Of a stretch of 64,000 bases of DNA, positions 46,701 to 53,170 are shown in pieces (the stretch's first letter is position 1; every line of letters begins with the position of its first letter). A program made the position numbers and the translations under genes. Source of the stretch: Actinernus sp. WN-2022 (Eukaryota; Cnidaria; Anthozoa; Actiniaria; Actinernidae); NCBI GenBank assembly GCA_030867875.1, contig JAOWCC010001501.1, positions 18,443,524 to 18,507,523 of the forward strand, in the 5' to 3' direction. The notes below the pieces were generated by a model. It did no database searches, was not told where the DNA came from, and saw only the letters and a program-made list of their open reading frames with translations.

Positions 46701-48026
46701 AATTTAAATAATTCCAGCGAAGCATTTACAGACAATTCACGAACCAAGGCTTCACACTGACAAATATCATGAAAGGAGGTGAATTTCATCTCTCTTTAGA
46801 AGTCCTTAAAACTCCAAACGACAGGAACTTTCTCAGCTGGGAAGTCGGATTGTCCTAAGCGACGATGATAGCCAATCGTCATTGATGTTTTGAAGAGCTT
46901 TTGGTGCACATTTTGCCGGATTTCTTACTGTTTTCTTACTGAAGAGATCGAAGTGAACTCCCGGCGTTACTGAATTTTACTTTTCACTTTTCACTTTGTA
47001 ACTTTGAAAGCGTTCCAATCTTACTCGGCCAATCAGGATCACATCTCATTCACTTGACCAATCGAAAAGAATGCTACTGACTACTGTAGCTTGCGGAAAA
47101 AAAACACTTCAGTGCTTTTGTTGTATTAACAAAACGAAATTTAATTTCCCCGGAGGGTCAGTTTACTTACCTGACGAGTAGATGTCGTCCTTCGAACACC
47201 TTCGGAGACTGATACGAGCAATATAGTTCCCCAGCCAGATAAGTTATACATATTCTTCTTCTCCCACCACCAGACATTCCTAGCTTCCTCTGAGAGTACT
47301 TTTTTAAACGTGGTACCCAAACCGCGCGCGGACGTGATCTGCGTATGTATTGGCCGAGGAGTGACGCAGCTTCGTCGCTCGCCTCAGTCGCCTCAGCCAT
47401 GCCGGCTGTCCCTAGCCTCCTCCGCAGGCATCTCTATTTTTTGAAGAAATCAGATTATGGGCTCCCTGTGGCAGGTGAAGAAAAGAGAGGGAGATTGGGG
47501 CCAGTTCCTCTTCTCTCCCGGAGTCACAGGTAACCCAATTCACGATTTTTTAAATCTGATTTCTTCGAAAATTAGAGATGCCTGCAGAGGAGGCTAGGCT
47601 GCCCCCAGGGTAACAAAAAACTCGCTTCGGTCGCCTGAAAAATATGTGTGGTCGACTTGTGGCAGGCCAAAGATCTTCCTCCCTGGAATCTTCAGCAAAA
47701 GCCATATATAAAAAAAAAATAACTTTTTAAAAACTGTTTATACATGTATCTGAGATCTACGATTATGTATTTAATAATTAGGATTAGTCGCAGGCGTTAG
47801 ATCAAGATGGGGGGATATTGGCCAAGTTCTGTTTTCGAGACGAAATCGAAGTCCATATAAAACACCCAATAGAATGAGGCAAATATCCCCTATCTTGGCC
47901 GAACAAGCTTCGTCAATACAGTGCGACAAGTTGATATCCTATTTTCATGTCTGTTTTCCTTGACATTGTTGTAGTTGGGTATTCTATGAGATTTGGAAGA
48001 AGAATGAGAAGAGTGATATCTCCTAA
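19534..48026 (+). CDS. SMS: Spermine synthase, ten exons, complete
   Basis: Spermine synthase transfers an aminopropyl group from decarboxylated S-adenosylmethionine to spermidine in the cytosol. Exons: 19534-19712, 23931-24024, 27111-27256, 28252-28343, 29478-29632, 31691-31780, 32599-32710, 34065-34144, 46026-46141, 47975-48026. The spliced CDS is 1116 nt (371 aa; the human protein is about 366 aa). Residues ~1-120 form the N-terminal dimerisation domain. The catalytic core contains [18 protein letters not shown], the nucleotide-binding loop GGGDGG (200-205) and NDLTA with Asp278, equivalent to the second catalytic Asp of the human enzyme. The C-terminus has the family WVFY..W motif. Introns 5 and 9 are U12-type and the other seven are GT-AG. 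Intron 8 is 11.9 kb, swollen by transposons. Start: the ATG at 19534 gives an N-terminus of normal length. Confidence 0.96.
19713..23930 (+). other. SMS intron 1
   Basis: Holds an imperfect palindrome (20117-20222, GCCCATTCAG..), a 24-bp three-copy tandem (21004-21068, AACCAGCTAATTC) and the hairpin listed at 22066. Open frames at 21063-21430 and 22656-22952 match nothing known. Confidence 0.6.
22066..22223. mobile_element. Hairpin MITE, copy 1
   Basis: CAATTGAAGGGCTGTGTGCA starts the left arm and the complement ends at 22222. Loop centred on TTTCTTTGTTTTC. Copy 2 is in SMS intron 7-8 at 34224-34371. Confidence 0.8.
23931..24024 (+). CDS. SMS: SMS exon 2
   Basis: Codes [19 protein letters not shown] and onward to SISQE, aligned with the LRIYPHG segment of vertebrate SMS. 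The acceptor is tttttag and the donor GAG|gtacat. A 200-bp inverted repeat starts about 30 bp after the donor. Confidence 0.93.
24056..24266. repeat. Inverted repeat with ACAGGTC motifs
   Basis: GCGGGTGTAAAGTACAGGTC at the left pairs with GACCTGTACTTTACACCCGC at the right. The CAGGTCA motif is iterated in both arms. The loop carries telomere-like ACCTAACCCTAACC (internal, so not a telomere). Confidence 0.75.
24423..25869. mobile_element. Long TIR element A (1.45 kb)
   Basis: TATGTTGTGGTT at the left and AACCACAACATA at the right. Just inside each end is an array of ~17-20-bp units (AACCAGTTCAAAATTTT at the left, its complement at the right). A homologous unit with 'CGGGCTTAACTTCAG' and 'CGCCACAGAAGC' is shared with element B. 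Flanks are TA/CA, consistent with a mutated TA duplication. No transposase was seen. Confidence 0.75.
24986..25500. repeat. ~152-bp satellite-like tandem repeat in element A
   Basis: About 3.5 units, each beginning near CCCTAACCGTCAACAACG and containing TTAGGGTGTTTAGAGC. Units are almost identical. Related but degraded units are in element B at 42440-42740. Confidence 0.85.
25870..27110 (+). other. SMS intron 2, distal part
   Basis: Holds one diverged ~100-bp repeat (26690-26790) of the 14.3 kb family and a TA microsatellite (27018-27033). Confidence 0.5.
27111..27256 (+). CDS. SMS: SMS exon 3
   Basis: Codes [14 protein letters not shown] through [10 protein letters not shown] and [10 protein letters not shown], the junction between the N-terminal and catalytic domains. 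The acceptor is attctag and the donor CAG|gtaaag. Confidence 0.95.
27734..27840. repeat. 37-bp tandem repeat, three copies
   Basis: AGGATACTGATACGGTATAG plus 17 more bases, repeated; the third copy lacks six bases. It lies in SMS intron 3. Confidence 0.9.
28030..28075. repeat. Short tandem TTGTTTTGACCTC
   Basis: A 13-bp unit, about three copies, in SMS intron 3. Confidence 0.8.
28252..28343 (+). CDS. SMS: SMS exon 4
   Basis: Codes [19 protein letters not shown] and [11 protein letters not shown], the most conserved strand of the family. The acceptor is ttacag and the donor TTA|gtaagt. Confidence 0.96.
28344..29477 (+). other. SMS intron 4
   Basis: No gene or clear repeat; a C/T-rich patch at 28650-28690 near short inverted bits (GCTAGCAGG). 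Confidence 0.45.
29478..29632 (+). CDS. SMS: SMS exon 5, ends at a U12 donor
   Basis: Codes residues 171-222, including [12 protein letters not shown]. It ends in phase 0 at ATG GCT GAG|ATATCCTTT. No GT donor fits here. The AT-AC boundary is needed to join GAG (Glu) to ATT GAC (Ile-Asp), restoring the family motif V-E-I-D. Confidence 0.95.
29633..31690 (+). other. U12-type AT-AC intron (SMS intron 5)
   Basis: The 5' site ATATCCTTT is the exact minor-spliceosome consensus. TCCTTGAC lies at 31673-31680 and the intron ends AC at 31689-31690, about 11 nt after the branch adenosine. Any GT-AG alternative would break the reading frame or drop conserved residues. The intron also contains a SINE (30356-30735). 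Confidence 0.95.
30356..30735 (+). mobile_element. Intact tRNA-derived SINE
   Basis: A box TTGCTCAGTTGGTAGAGC and B box GGGTTCGAATCCC at tRNA spacing, then a ~290-bp body ending GCGCTATATAAATGTGGCC and an (ATT)n tail (30711-30733). It lies inside the AT-AC intron. No cloverleaf-competent 3' half follows, so it is not a tRNA gene. Confidence 0.85.
31691..31780 (+). CDS. SMS: SMS exon 6
   Basis: Codes [20 protein letters not shown] and [10 protein letters not shown]. Entry is from the AC end of the U12 intron and the donor is AAG|gtagct. The initial Ile-Asp is the acidic residue that contacts the nucleoside in aminopropyltransferases. Confidence 0.95.
31860..32192 (+). mobile_element. Retroposon 3' end with (TTG)n tail
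   Basis: The AT-rich 3'-UTR-like segment ends AAAATAAAGTTGTTGTTGTTG at 32168-32190. Same tail as the minus-strand piece at 10528. Confidence 0.45.
32599..32710 (+). CDS. SMS: SMS exon 7
   Basis: Codes [13 protein letters not shown] through [13 protein letters not shown]. It carries catalytic Asp278 (NDLTA). The acceptor is aattag and the donor GAG|gttagc. Confidence 0.95.
33260..33500 (+). mobile_element. Possible retroposon 3' end
   Basis: Ends AATAAAATTGAACTTGAACT, an AATAAA-plus-short-repeat tail typical of non-LTR elements. No coding part is visible. Confidence 0.35.
33800..34020 (+). mobile_element. SINE family 2, truncated copy beside SMS exon 8
   Basis: Decayed B box (GGGTTCAATTGCC), then the family body (TTGGTATCTCGCC ... 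AAAACCAACACGCTAAATTC ... GTGGTTTAGCCAGGTCC ... TATGGTTGTTTCAG). It ends ~45 bp before the exon 8 acceptor. Confidence 0.8.
34065..34144 (+). CDS. SMS: SMS exon 8
   Basis: Codes [18 protein letters not shown] and GRYFTQ. The acceptor is caacag and the donor CAG|gtaagt. A SINE ends about 50 bp upstream of the acceptor. Confidence 0.95.
34224..34371. mobile_element. Hairpin MITE, copy 2
   Basis: Same ends and loop as 22066-22223, with small indels. Confidence 0.8.
34590..35071 (-). pseudogene. Non-LTR reverse-transcriptase fragment
   Basis: The minus-strand frame reads [45 protein letters not shown] and [15 protein letters not shown] motifs 1-4 of CR1/jockey-type LINEs. It breaks at SGVPHS, where Q-G-S/T-V-L-G is expected, just before the FADD box. 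Both the endonuclease and the rest of RT are absent. About 150 residues remain of a normal ~900+. Confidence 0.9.
35072..35560. other. SMS intron 8, no feature
   Basis: Nothing recognised. Confidence 0.4.
35566..35799. mobile_element. Partial copy of the CACCGCGG element
   Basis: GCACCACGGCCACACAGCGG then ~230 bp colinear with 37621-37850, ending near AAGCTTAACTTTCA. Confidence 0.7.
35800..35943. repeat. Hairpin, ~140 bp
   Basis: GTCAAACAC...GGAGTCTTTCATCAGGG pairs with CCCTGATGAAAGAC...GTGTTTGAC. The centre is ACCCGAGGC..GCCTCTCGGGT. Strong folding potential. Confidence 0.8.
36306..37317. mobile_element. 1,012-bp element with CACGCCGGGCAC ends
   Basis: CACGCCGGGCAC at the left, GTGCCCGGCGTG at the right, with a further inverted stretch just inside (AACCGTAAAAACGGCGGG). 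The empty site in the right arm (GCTCTCCTTCCTAAG, reverse strand of ~39465-39480) fits a 2- or 3-bp (TT or TTC) target duplication. Non-coding; it contains five TGACGTCA palindromes. Confidence 0.85.
37557..38716. mobile_element. CAACCTCG element, 1,160 bp with its own insert
   Basis: Ends CAACCTCGTTCCCAGG and CCTGGGAACGAGGTTG. The 9-bp target duplication CCAGCTGGG is at 37548-37556 and 38717-38725. The empty site is kept once at 39235-39243. Inside it lies the 37621-38304 element. Confidence 0.92.
37621..38304. mobile_element. CACCGCGG element nested in the CAACCTCG element
   Basis: Ends CACACCGCGGC and GCCGCGGTGTG. 9-bp duplication CCCTGGTAC at 37612-37620 and 38305-38313. It appears to be two joined units: 37621-37966, itself with inverted ends around CACAGCGGTCAAACGTC, and 37967-38304. 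Confidence 0.9.
39660..39700 (+). other. tRNA-like B-box segment
   Basis: GTGGTTCGAACTCC resembles a Pol III B box, at the outer edge of the foldback; the matching A box is weak. Possibly a SINE scrap. Confidence 0.3.
39945..40215. mobile_element. Chimeric scrap of CACCGCGG and CAACCTCG elements
   Basis: ATTCTTAACTTTTGGGG-type sequence, then CGCAGACGTTTGGCCGC..CACCGCGGC, joined directly to 27 bases of a CAACCTCG end, then to ACGGTATGCTCCGCTGGCC. The order implies insertion followed by deletion. Confidence 0.7.
40596..43087. mobile_element. Long TIR element B (2.5 kb)
   Basis: TATGTTGTGGTTCAA at the left, TTGAACCACAACATA at the right, flanked by TA on both sides (40594-40595, 43088-43089). 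The terminal arrays are of AACCAGTACAAATTTTTTTG at the left and its complement at the right. It contains a nested hairpin (41017-41162), another inverted pair (~41530-41740, GGGCGTAGAGGGAGG arm), a reversed SINE-2 scrap (42027-42125) and degraded ~150-bp tandem units (42440-42740). No transposase. Confidence 0.8.
41017..41162. repeat. Hairpin nested in element B
   Basis: GGTTTTGCACCACCACGTGA pairs with TCACGTGGTGGTGCAAAACC; ~30-bp loop. Absent from the matching place in element A. Confidence 0.85.
43088..43804. other. SMS intron 8, unassigned
   Basis: Two overlapping frames (43312-43569 minus, 43547-43801 plus) resemble nothing I know. Confidence 0.35.
43805..44242. mobile_element. Diverged CACCGCGG element
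   Basis: ACTCACAGTGAATTACAAAT to GCGTGACGTTTTGCCGCGGTG, colinear with 38065-38302, with an extra inserted hairpin (~43945-44160, ATTGATCGTATTCCGGAATA arm). The left end is not clear. Confidence 0.65.
44397..44650. repeat. 10-bp minisatellite (AAAAGAACAC)n
   Basis: About 25 units, with only a few C or A variants and two short length changes. Open frames on both strands (Lys/Thr/Glu/His and Phe/Cys/Val/Leu repeats) are by-products. Confidence 0.95.
44818..45080. repeat. Inverted hairpin plus a copy of the 14.3 kb arm
   Basis: AAAAATAAGAGACGTTTGTATGG pairs across ~44870-44940 with CCATACTAACGTCTC. This is followed by CTTGCTATTCAGTTTCTATT, a diverged member of that repeat family. Confidence 0.55.
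45437..45621. repeat. Hairpin, ~185 bp
   Basis: CATTTCAATGTGTTTACTGG pairs with its complement ending ~45607. The centre is GAAAATCACGTGCC..GCTTGCGATTTTC. Part of SMS intron 8. Confidence 0.8.
45629..45868. mobile_element. Short hAT-like MITE
   Basis: CAGGGTCCGAAATTGCGCC at the left and AATTTTGGACCCTG at the right. Internal GGCGACTAG-type repeats. The flanking duplication is ambiguous. Confidence 0.5.
46026..46141 (+). CDS. SMS: SMS exon 9, ends at a U12 donor
   Basis: Codes [20 protein letters not shown] through AICVPSYHE plus TT. The exon ends at GAGTT|GTATCCTTT, a perfect U12 GT-type donor. Read through, the frame stops after five further codons. Confidence 0.95.
46142..47974 (+). other. 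U12-type GT-AG intron (SMS intron 9)
   Basis: Donor GTATCCTTT at 46142-46150. Branch site TTTTCCTTGAC at 47953-47963, with the terminal AG 47973-47974 only 11-12 nt further on. There is no polypyrimidine tract, as expected for U12 introns. Joining the two sides gives the family C-terminus. Confidence 0.94.
47171..47400 (-). CDS. Candidate first exon of an unknown minus-strand gene
   Basis: An ATG at 47400 opens 76 codons ([20 protein letters not shown], then a basic [14 protein letters not shown] region) ending at a strong donor, CTCGTCAG|gtaagt. It lies within SMS intron 9 on the opposite strand, next to a hairpin (47409-47603, CCTAGCCTCCTCCGCAGGCA arm). I found no downstream exon and no family. 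It may be a transposon exon or chance. Confidence 0.25.
47975..48026 (+). CDS. SMS: SMS exon 10 (terminal)
   Basis: Codes [17 protein letters not shown] and stop. It aligns with the WVFYTVWKK tail of vertebrate SMS. Phe replaces the usual Leu at the split codon. An AATAAA overlaps the stop codon at 48025-48030. Confidence 0.92.
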
Positions 48027-48030
48027 TAAA
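48025..48030 (+). terminator. AATAAA overlapping the SMS stop codon
   Basis: The last two bases of TAA begin an AATAAA. If it is used, the 3' UTR would be about 20 nt. Another AATAAA follows at 48250-48255. I cannot tell which is used. Confidence 0.35.
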
Positions 48031-48102
48031 GATGTACAACACAAAGCAGTACACAAATTATGTAACTTCCAATCCATCATTACTGAATTTCTAACAGGAC
48101 CT

Positions 48103-48243
48103 AGCTGAAACAACCACAGGGCTGATGAAATCCAGGACCTGGCTAATCCACCGATCGAATTGGAATTTAGCGTGTTGGTTTTTGAGGATCGCCGCGTCCG
48201 GGAATCGAACCTGGGCCACAGAGGTGAGAGGCGAAGTGCTTAA
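48103..48243 (-). mobile_element. SINE family 2, internally deleted copy
   Basis: The reverse complement shows TTAAGCACTTCGCCTCTC, then CCAGGTTCGATTCCCGG (B box), then jumps straight to AAAAACCAACACGCTAAATT. The ~100-bp middle of the 33.8 and 59.7 kb copies is missing. Confidence 0.8.
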
Positions 48244-48424
48244 AGGGGAAATAAATCCTAAAATCAACCCAATGTCTATACAAACATGGGATGGAGCTTA
48301 CCCATTCTTCGAACAACAGTTATATCCCTTGCATTTATAATGAATAATTCAAGGATTGTGCTTTCAAGCTGACAGCCAGTTCAATAACCCGATATGAGAG
48401 CTTAAAGTGCCTATAACCTTTTTG

Positions 48425-48960
48425 CATTTTTTATGAACTTCCGAAAAGTTTTGAGTACTTCTGTGAAGAAAGTTTTGGTTTACAACCCTTGTTTGAAATT
48501 GTGTAAATCTGACCTTTCCTGATCCATGACCGCGTAAGTAATACCCTGGTCCCAGAGGTTTTCTAGAGAGAGAACAGCCGCGGAGAAAGAGCGGCGATCA
48601 GCGAGCTGCGAAGTACCGAGAAGCGAACTGCGAGAGAACTCATCTCTTCTCGCCGCTTCGCGGCTCTTCTCTCTAGTAAACCTCGGGAACCAGGGTACGT
48701 AAGTAAAAGCCTGGGTCGAAACCTGTATAGACGTCATCTCATTAATGCATTATTCTCCATGGCGCCTTTCTATCACAACAACATCGATGCATAGAAAATA
48801 TACACAGTTTGTGAGTAGTTGGTAAAGATAAAAAGTCATTTTAGTCAACATGTTAAGTATTACTTCAAATGATTGCAAAGCTGAATTAAGACGTCTATAC
48901 AGGTATCGATTGCAAAATTGAAAAAAGGTTATAGGCTGTTTGAGAACGCGGACCGACTTA
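48425..48960. repeat. Partial copy of the 17.7 kb inverted repeat
   Basis: GAAAAGTTTTGAGTACTTCT and neighbours match 17754-17900. The later part matches its other arm. It is interrupted by the 48542-48697 MITE. Confidence 0.75.
48542..48697. mobile_element. 156-bp hairpin MITE with 9-bp duplication
   Basis: Ends TACCCTGGTCCC and GGGAACCAGGGTA. Target duplication CGTAAGTAA at 48533-48541 and 48698-48706. The centre repeats GAGAAGCGA/GCGAACTGC-type motifs. Confidence 0.92.
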
Positions 48961-49072
48961 CATTATGGGACGTGATTTTATTCACCCTACTTTGACTGCG
49001 CATGTTAGTGACGTACTTTTAGCGCCCAAATAACTATTTTATGCTAACTCTTGAACATTCCTATAAGTAATA

Positions 49073-50030
49073 GTATAGACTCTTTGCATAAGACCTGGTA
49101 ACTAGCATGTCAACGAGGCCGGTAGGTCCTCTGGAATGTTGAAATTGAAGCGCCCTGGAAGATTGTGAAATGCACTGAACGAATGTTCAGTGAAACAATG
49201 CCGTTAATTTGCTATGCCCCTGGCTGGTTGTACTATAAAGAAAATTAAAGGAAAATAAGGACAGATTAGCAACATTTTTCAACTAAACAATCCTGTTCAA
49301 CACGTTTAACACCTCCTGCTGGTAACTTCAACATTCCAGAGGACCTACCGGCCTCTTTTTCGTGTTGTGACAGCGCGAGTTATGCATAGTGTGTATGACA
49401 TGAGAGAAATTGGTGATTAAATTTCCCCGAGAGCCGAGGGAGGAGTGTGTTGCTTTCGAAAACGTTTTGCTTGATTGAGCGCTATTGGATGACCCTGGCT
49501 TCCCCAGGGGACAAGCGTGTTGTTTTTGAGAACAATAGCACTAAAATACAATGTAATTATTTGGTTGACTAGATATTCAAAGGGTTGCATGGAGTGTAAT
49601 TACGTCACGTTTATGGTTTTTTAAGTATGCCACATGGAAGAAGCGGGTTTGTGTGTCATACCAATTGTTCTGTGTGAGAAAACTTCTTCAAAATGAAATA
49701 AGTTAGTCACATAGACCCTATGCATAAGTCCTGGTAACTAGCATGTCAACGAGGCCGGTACGTCATCTGGAATGTTGAAATTGAAGCGCCCGGGGAGATT
49801 GTGAAATGTACTGAACGAATGTTCAGTGAAACAATGCCGTTAATTTGCTATGCGCCTGGCTGGTTGTACTATAAAGAAAAATAAAGGATAAATGAGGACA
49901 GATTAGCAACATTTTTTAACTAAACAATCATGTTCAACACGTTTCACACCTGCTAGCATTTCAACTTCAACATTCCAGAGGACTCACCGGCCTCTTTTTC
50001 GTGTTGTGACCGCGCGAGTTATGAATAGTG
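49073..50030. repeat. Two ~310-bp direct repeats, each with inverted ends
   Basis: 49073-49370 and 49712-50020 are ~95% alike by eye. Each runs from ACGAGGCCGGTAGGTCCTCT to AGGACCTACCGGCCTC and is bounded by TGGTAACTAGCATGTC. About 340 bp separates them. Confidence 0.8.
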
Positions 50031-50360
50031 TGTATACCTCGCACCTCGGCTACAAGCCACAAACAGCATAGGACACGGGGGCAATTTTTTTTTTGGGGGG
50101 GGGGCAAAATGATGAATTCTGGGACATTTTCATTGACGACTGTCAATCTCTTCTGGGACTGCACTAAGCCCACCGCACCCCCCCCCCCCCCCCCCCCCAA
50201 AAAAAACCTACGCCACTGGTCGTCGGGTGTTTATGGTTTGTAGCCTCGGTATGCAACTCTTACTTGATATAGCGTCCCCCTATTCCCATGAGCCTGTTAA
50301 TTATTTACATAGATTGGGCTACCTCTGCTCAGACTTGCTAAACCTTAATCCCAAAGAACT
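50030..50360. other. G- and C-runs, no gene
   Basis: A G-run (50096-50103) and a C-run (50180-50198) form the ends of a decayed inverted pair (TTTTTTGGGGGGG / CCCCCCAAAAAA). Nothing else. Confidence 0.5.
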
Positions 50361-50363
50361 TTA

Positions 50364-50522
50364 ATAAATAAATAGTGTCCGTCGAGGAACTATCGGCTGA
50401 TAATTGCCCGCGGAAATTGATGTTCTTAAAATAAATATAAGTTCGAGGGCTTATATTTGTTTTAAGACATCAAATTTCGGCGGGCAGCTATCAGCCGATA
50501 GTTCCTCGACGGAAACTATTTG
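50364..50522. repeat. Hairpin, ~160 bp
   Basis: CCGTCGAGGAACTATCGGCT pairs with its complement ending 50513. The arms continue through GCCCGC..GCGGGC to an AAATATAAG centre. Confidence 0.85.
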
Positions 50523-50675
50523 TATATTATAGTTAACCACAAAATTTTGGCGCGTTCTCATTGGCTAAAATCGATCAGTCGTCCGCGGATGCAAACTATC
50601 AGGCGATAGCGCCCGCTGAGAGCTTAAGACAATTTTGTGATGTAGTTTAAGTTTTGAACACTGGAATATATAATA

Positions 50676-51195
50676 ATAATATCTTCTTTAACCAGGGTGA
50701 ACCCTTCAGCCAATGCTATTATCAGTGAGTGCCCTAGGAGATCAAAATAATGTAAATAACAAAGTATAAAAATATCAGACAATAATGCAGTAAAAGTATG
50801 TACAAAGCTATCCTATAAGTAATTTAAAAAATAACTACATTTAAAAGTTAAAAAATCTAAAAAATATCTCATAATTTTGTTTAAAAAACTAACAATGATG
50901 ATGTTTCTTTAACTCCTGTTGGTAGATCATTAAAATATTTTGCCCCTGAGTAAAAACAGCCATTCTTTGCAGTTTCTGTCTTAACTTTAGGAATTATGAG
51001 ATCCTGACCCTGATCTGCCCAAATCAGGTCAAAACCCTGACCCTACCTGCCCAAACTGAGCTCAAAACCCTGACCCACCCCCGAAGCATTGTATCGTGTA
51101 CAGTTCTGGTGGACTAGCGCCATACACAGAGAGGCCATAAGTAATTTTAAAGAGAACAATAGATTTGAATAAATAATCAATAGCTTTTTGGTCTG
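50676..51195 (-). pseudogene. LINE 3' end (RT C-terminus)
   Basis: The minus frame reads AIDYLFKSIVLFKITYGLSV then YGASPPELYTIQCF, the typical C-terminal domain of CR1-like RT. It is followed, still minus, by a ~350-bp 3' tail ending at an (ATT) repeat (50676-50684). Everything upstream is missing. Confidence 0.8.
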
Positions 51196-51665
51196 ACAAA
51201 GGAATCAATACGAGGCTCCGTGCATAATGCTCAGTCGTTTGTGACAAACTACAAAAGTGCTGTACTCAGATGTCACGAACGACTGAGCATTATGCACGTA
51301 GCCTCGTATTGATTCCTTTGTATGTAGGAAGTGGGGCATATCTGGAAGTGAGCTATTACCTGCGAGCAGCGCCTTCTTCAACTACACGAAACGAGAAGAA
51401 AAGAAGGCTGCAGTATTCGTGTTGTTTTCGTATTGCGCATGCGCCAACTGTTCGCCCCAGATTCTCGGCTATTTGCTTTACGCTGATGACCAAACCTGAG
51501 CCCACTTACTGCAGTGGGTCATCAGCGTAAAACAAAAAAAATGCCAATCGTCCCCAGAGCCTGCGCTTTTTCCGGCCAGCTGACACGCAAAGCGATTGCT
51601 GCAGAGCCTTCTTTCCTTCTCGTTTCGTGGAGTTGAAGAAGACTGCTCGCAGGGTACAATGGTCT
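51196..51665. repeat. Two adjacent foldbacks
   Basis: 51196-51322 (ACAAAGGAATCAATACGAGG arm) duplicates part of the LINE 5' side in inverted form. 51353-51660 has arms CCTGCGAGCAG..CTTCTTCAACT and AGTTGAAGAAG..CTGCTCGCAGG, with a second inner palindrome (ACGCTGATGACC..GGTCATCAGCGT, 51480-51530). Confidence 0.75.
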
Positions 51666-52460
51666 AGTAAAACCGGTTTGACGTGTTTTCTTGATTTGAA
51701 ACTCGGCGCATGGAGGTGAGATACCAGAGGCTCTTGTTTTTCTTCTCTCTCGCCTCTTTAAGGTTACCGTATACCTTCGCGGGTGTCTCGCAAATAAAAT
51801 CGCACGCGCATCATATAGGAAAAGGAAAGTATAGAAACCTATATATCACTGGAAAGATTATATAATGTAGAATGCGCTGAAATTTTTTTTTTTGCACAAA
51901 TATTACATTTTCAGTAAATGCTAAGGCAACAAACGCAAAAAAAGACGAGTCTCACAGAAGTGAATTTATGTCCCTCCGTGTTCGCGCCTACGGACGATTC
52001 GGCTGCATAATGTCAATCAGCACATGATGGCCTGTCAAAGTGTGTGAGCGTTTTTTAATATTTTACTTTGTTCAAATGCAATTCATCTTCAAAGTTTCAA
52101 TTGAAATAGTTTCCTTGTTTCATCACGGCAAGTACTCTTATAAGAAAAATAATTAAAATATCGCTAAATGCTCACACTCTTTGGTTCACATGTAGCTCCT
52201 CTAACACTAGGCCAAGTTTCATCAAGATCTGACAAGTCTTCATACCCTATAAATTCATCCAAAGACTGAATACGCATAAAAACCTATCGGCGTTTTGGCT
52301 TCTGAAGGTTAGGAATCACTTCACACCTCGTCAAAGCAAACGTCAACACTTAAACCAACCAGCCAATTATATGTAAGGATCCCCGGAGCTTATGAATCAA
52401 GTCCAGAAATTCGCGGGAAATTAGTACGTGGCTCAAATTGCATAGGAAACATACATACTA
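51666..52460. other. Intergenic, unassigned
   Basis: No gene seen. The region is less AT-rich than average around 51770-51800 and may be the 5' part of whatever encodes the next ORF. Confidence 0.35.
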
Positions 52461-52497
52461 GTGTCGTGTCACAAATATTCAAAAGAGCGTTGTGTTA

Positions 52498-52769
52498 TGG
52501 CCAAAACTAGAGATAATGCGCAAAAGGGGAAAAAGAAAGGTAAATCAACGGGTTGTACCAAGAAGGGAGAGGGCCGGATATCGAAAACTAAATCGCGTCG
52601 AAAGGCAACGCCGCAAACAAGAGCGAAGGGAAAAGCAAGTGGCAGGCAACCTCGTGCTCCGAACGTTGATGTTGATCCTAAACCTGCTATGTTAGCTGCG
52701 ATGATTCCTTCAGTTCCGCAAAATCGACAGGCTGAACTTCGCTCAAGTTCACGATTTAGAACATTATAG
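52498..52769 (+). CDS. Unidentified Lys/Arg-rich ORF
   Basis: ATG-initiated, ~90 codons (MAKTRDNAQKGKKKGKSTGC ... PQNRQAELRSSSRFRTL). Strongly basic over the first 60 residues, as in DNA-binding tails. A 178-codon frame overlaps on the minus strand (52469-53005). I cannot name either. A minus-oriented retroposon tail begins at 53008, so this could be transposon sequence. Confidence 0.3.
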
Positions 52770-53007
52770 CGATGCGTTTTCAAGAGAGCATCTAAAATCA
52801 GGAAAAATTGAGGAAATGCAAATGAATCTCCCATCTCCTCGTCGTCGCTATCTTGTGCTACACAGTCGATTAGATACACTTTTCGGTATCGGGGGTTGCA
52901 CGTTTTTTTCCGTTTGCCTGACAATGACGGGGACCGAAATGGATGGCCGGGCACACTTAGTCTCCGTTTCCCGCCATAATTCGATATTCCGCACGCCCCA
53001 TTCATAA

Positions 53008-53170
53008 TAATAATAATATGTCTTTATTATACATTGATATTGTACATATCAGATGTTACAAAATGTAAATGAAGATAAGAAGGTAATATTAAAAGCTATC
53101 ACAAAATCATACATGGATATATAAAATAGGACAAAACTTGAATTAAGAAACTAGGTTATACTTAAAAATT
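53008..53170 (-). mobile_element. Retroposon 3' tail
   Basis: The reverse complement ends AATAAAGACATATTATTATT. AT-rich body, no coding part. Confidence 0.45.

Noticed and set aside
52469..53005. 178-codon minus-strand ORF as a gene
   Set aside because: It largely mirrors the basic plus-strand ORF, and neither can be identified. Kept only as a note under the plus-strand entry.
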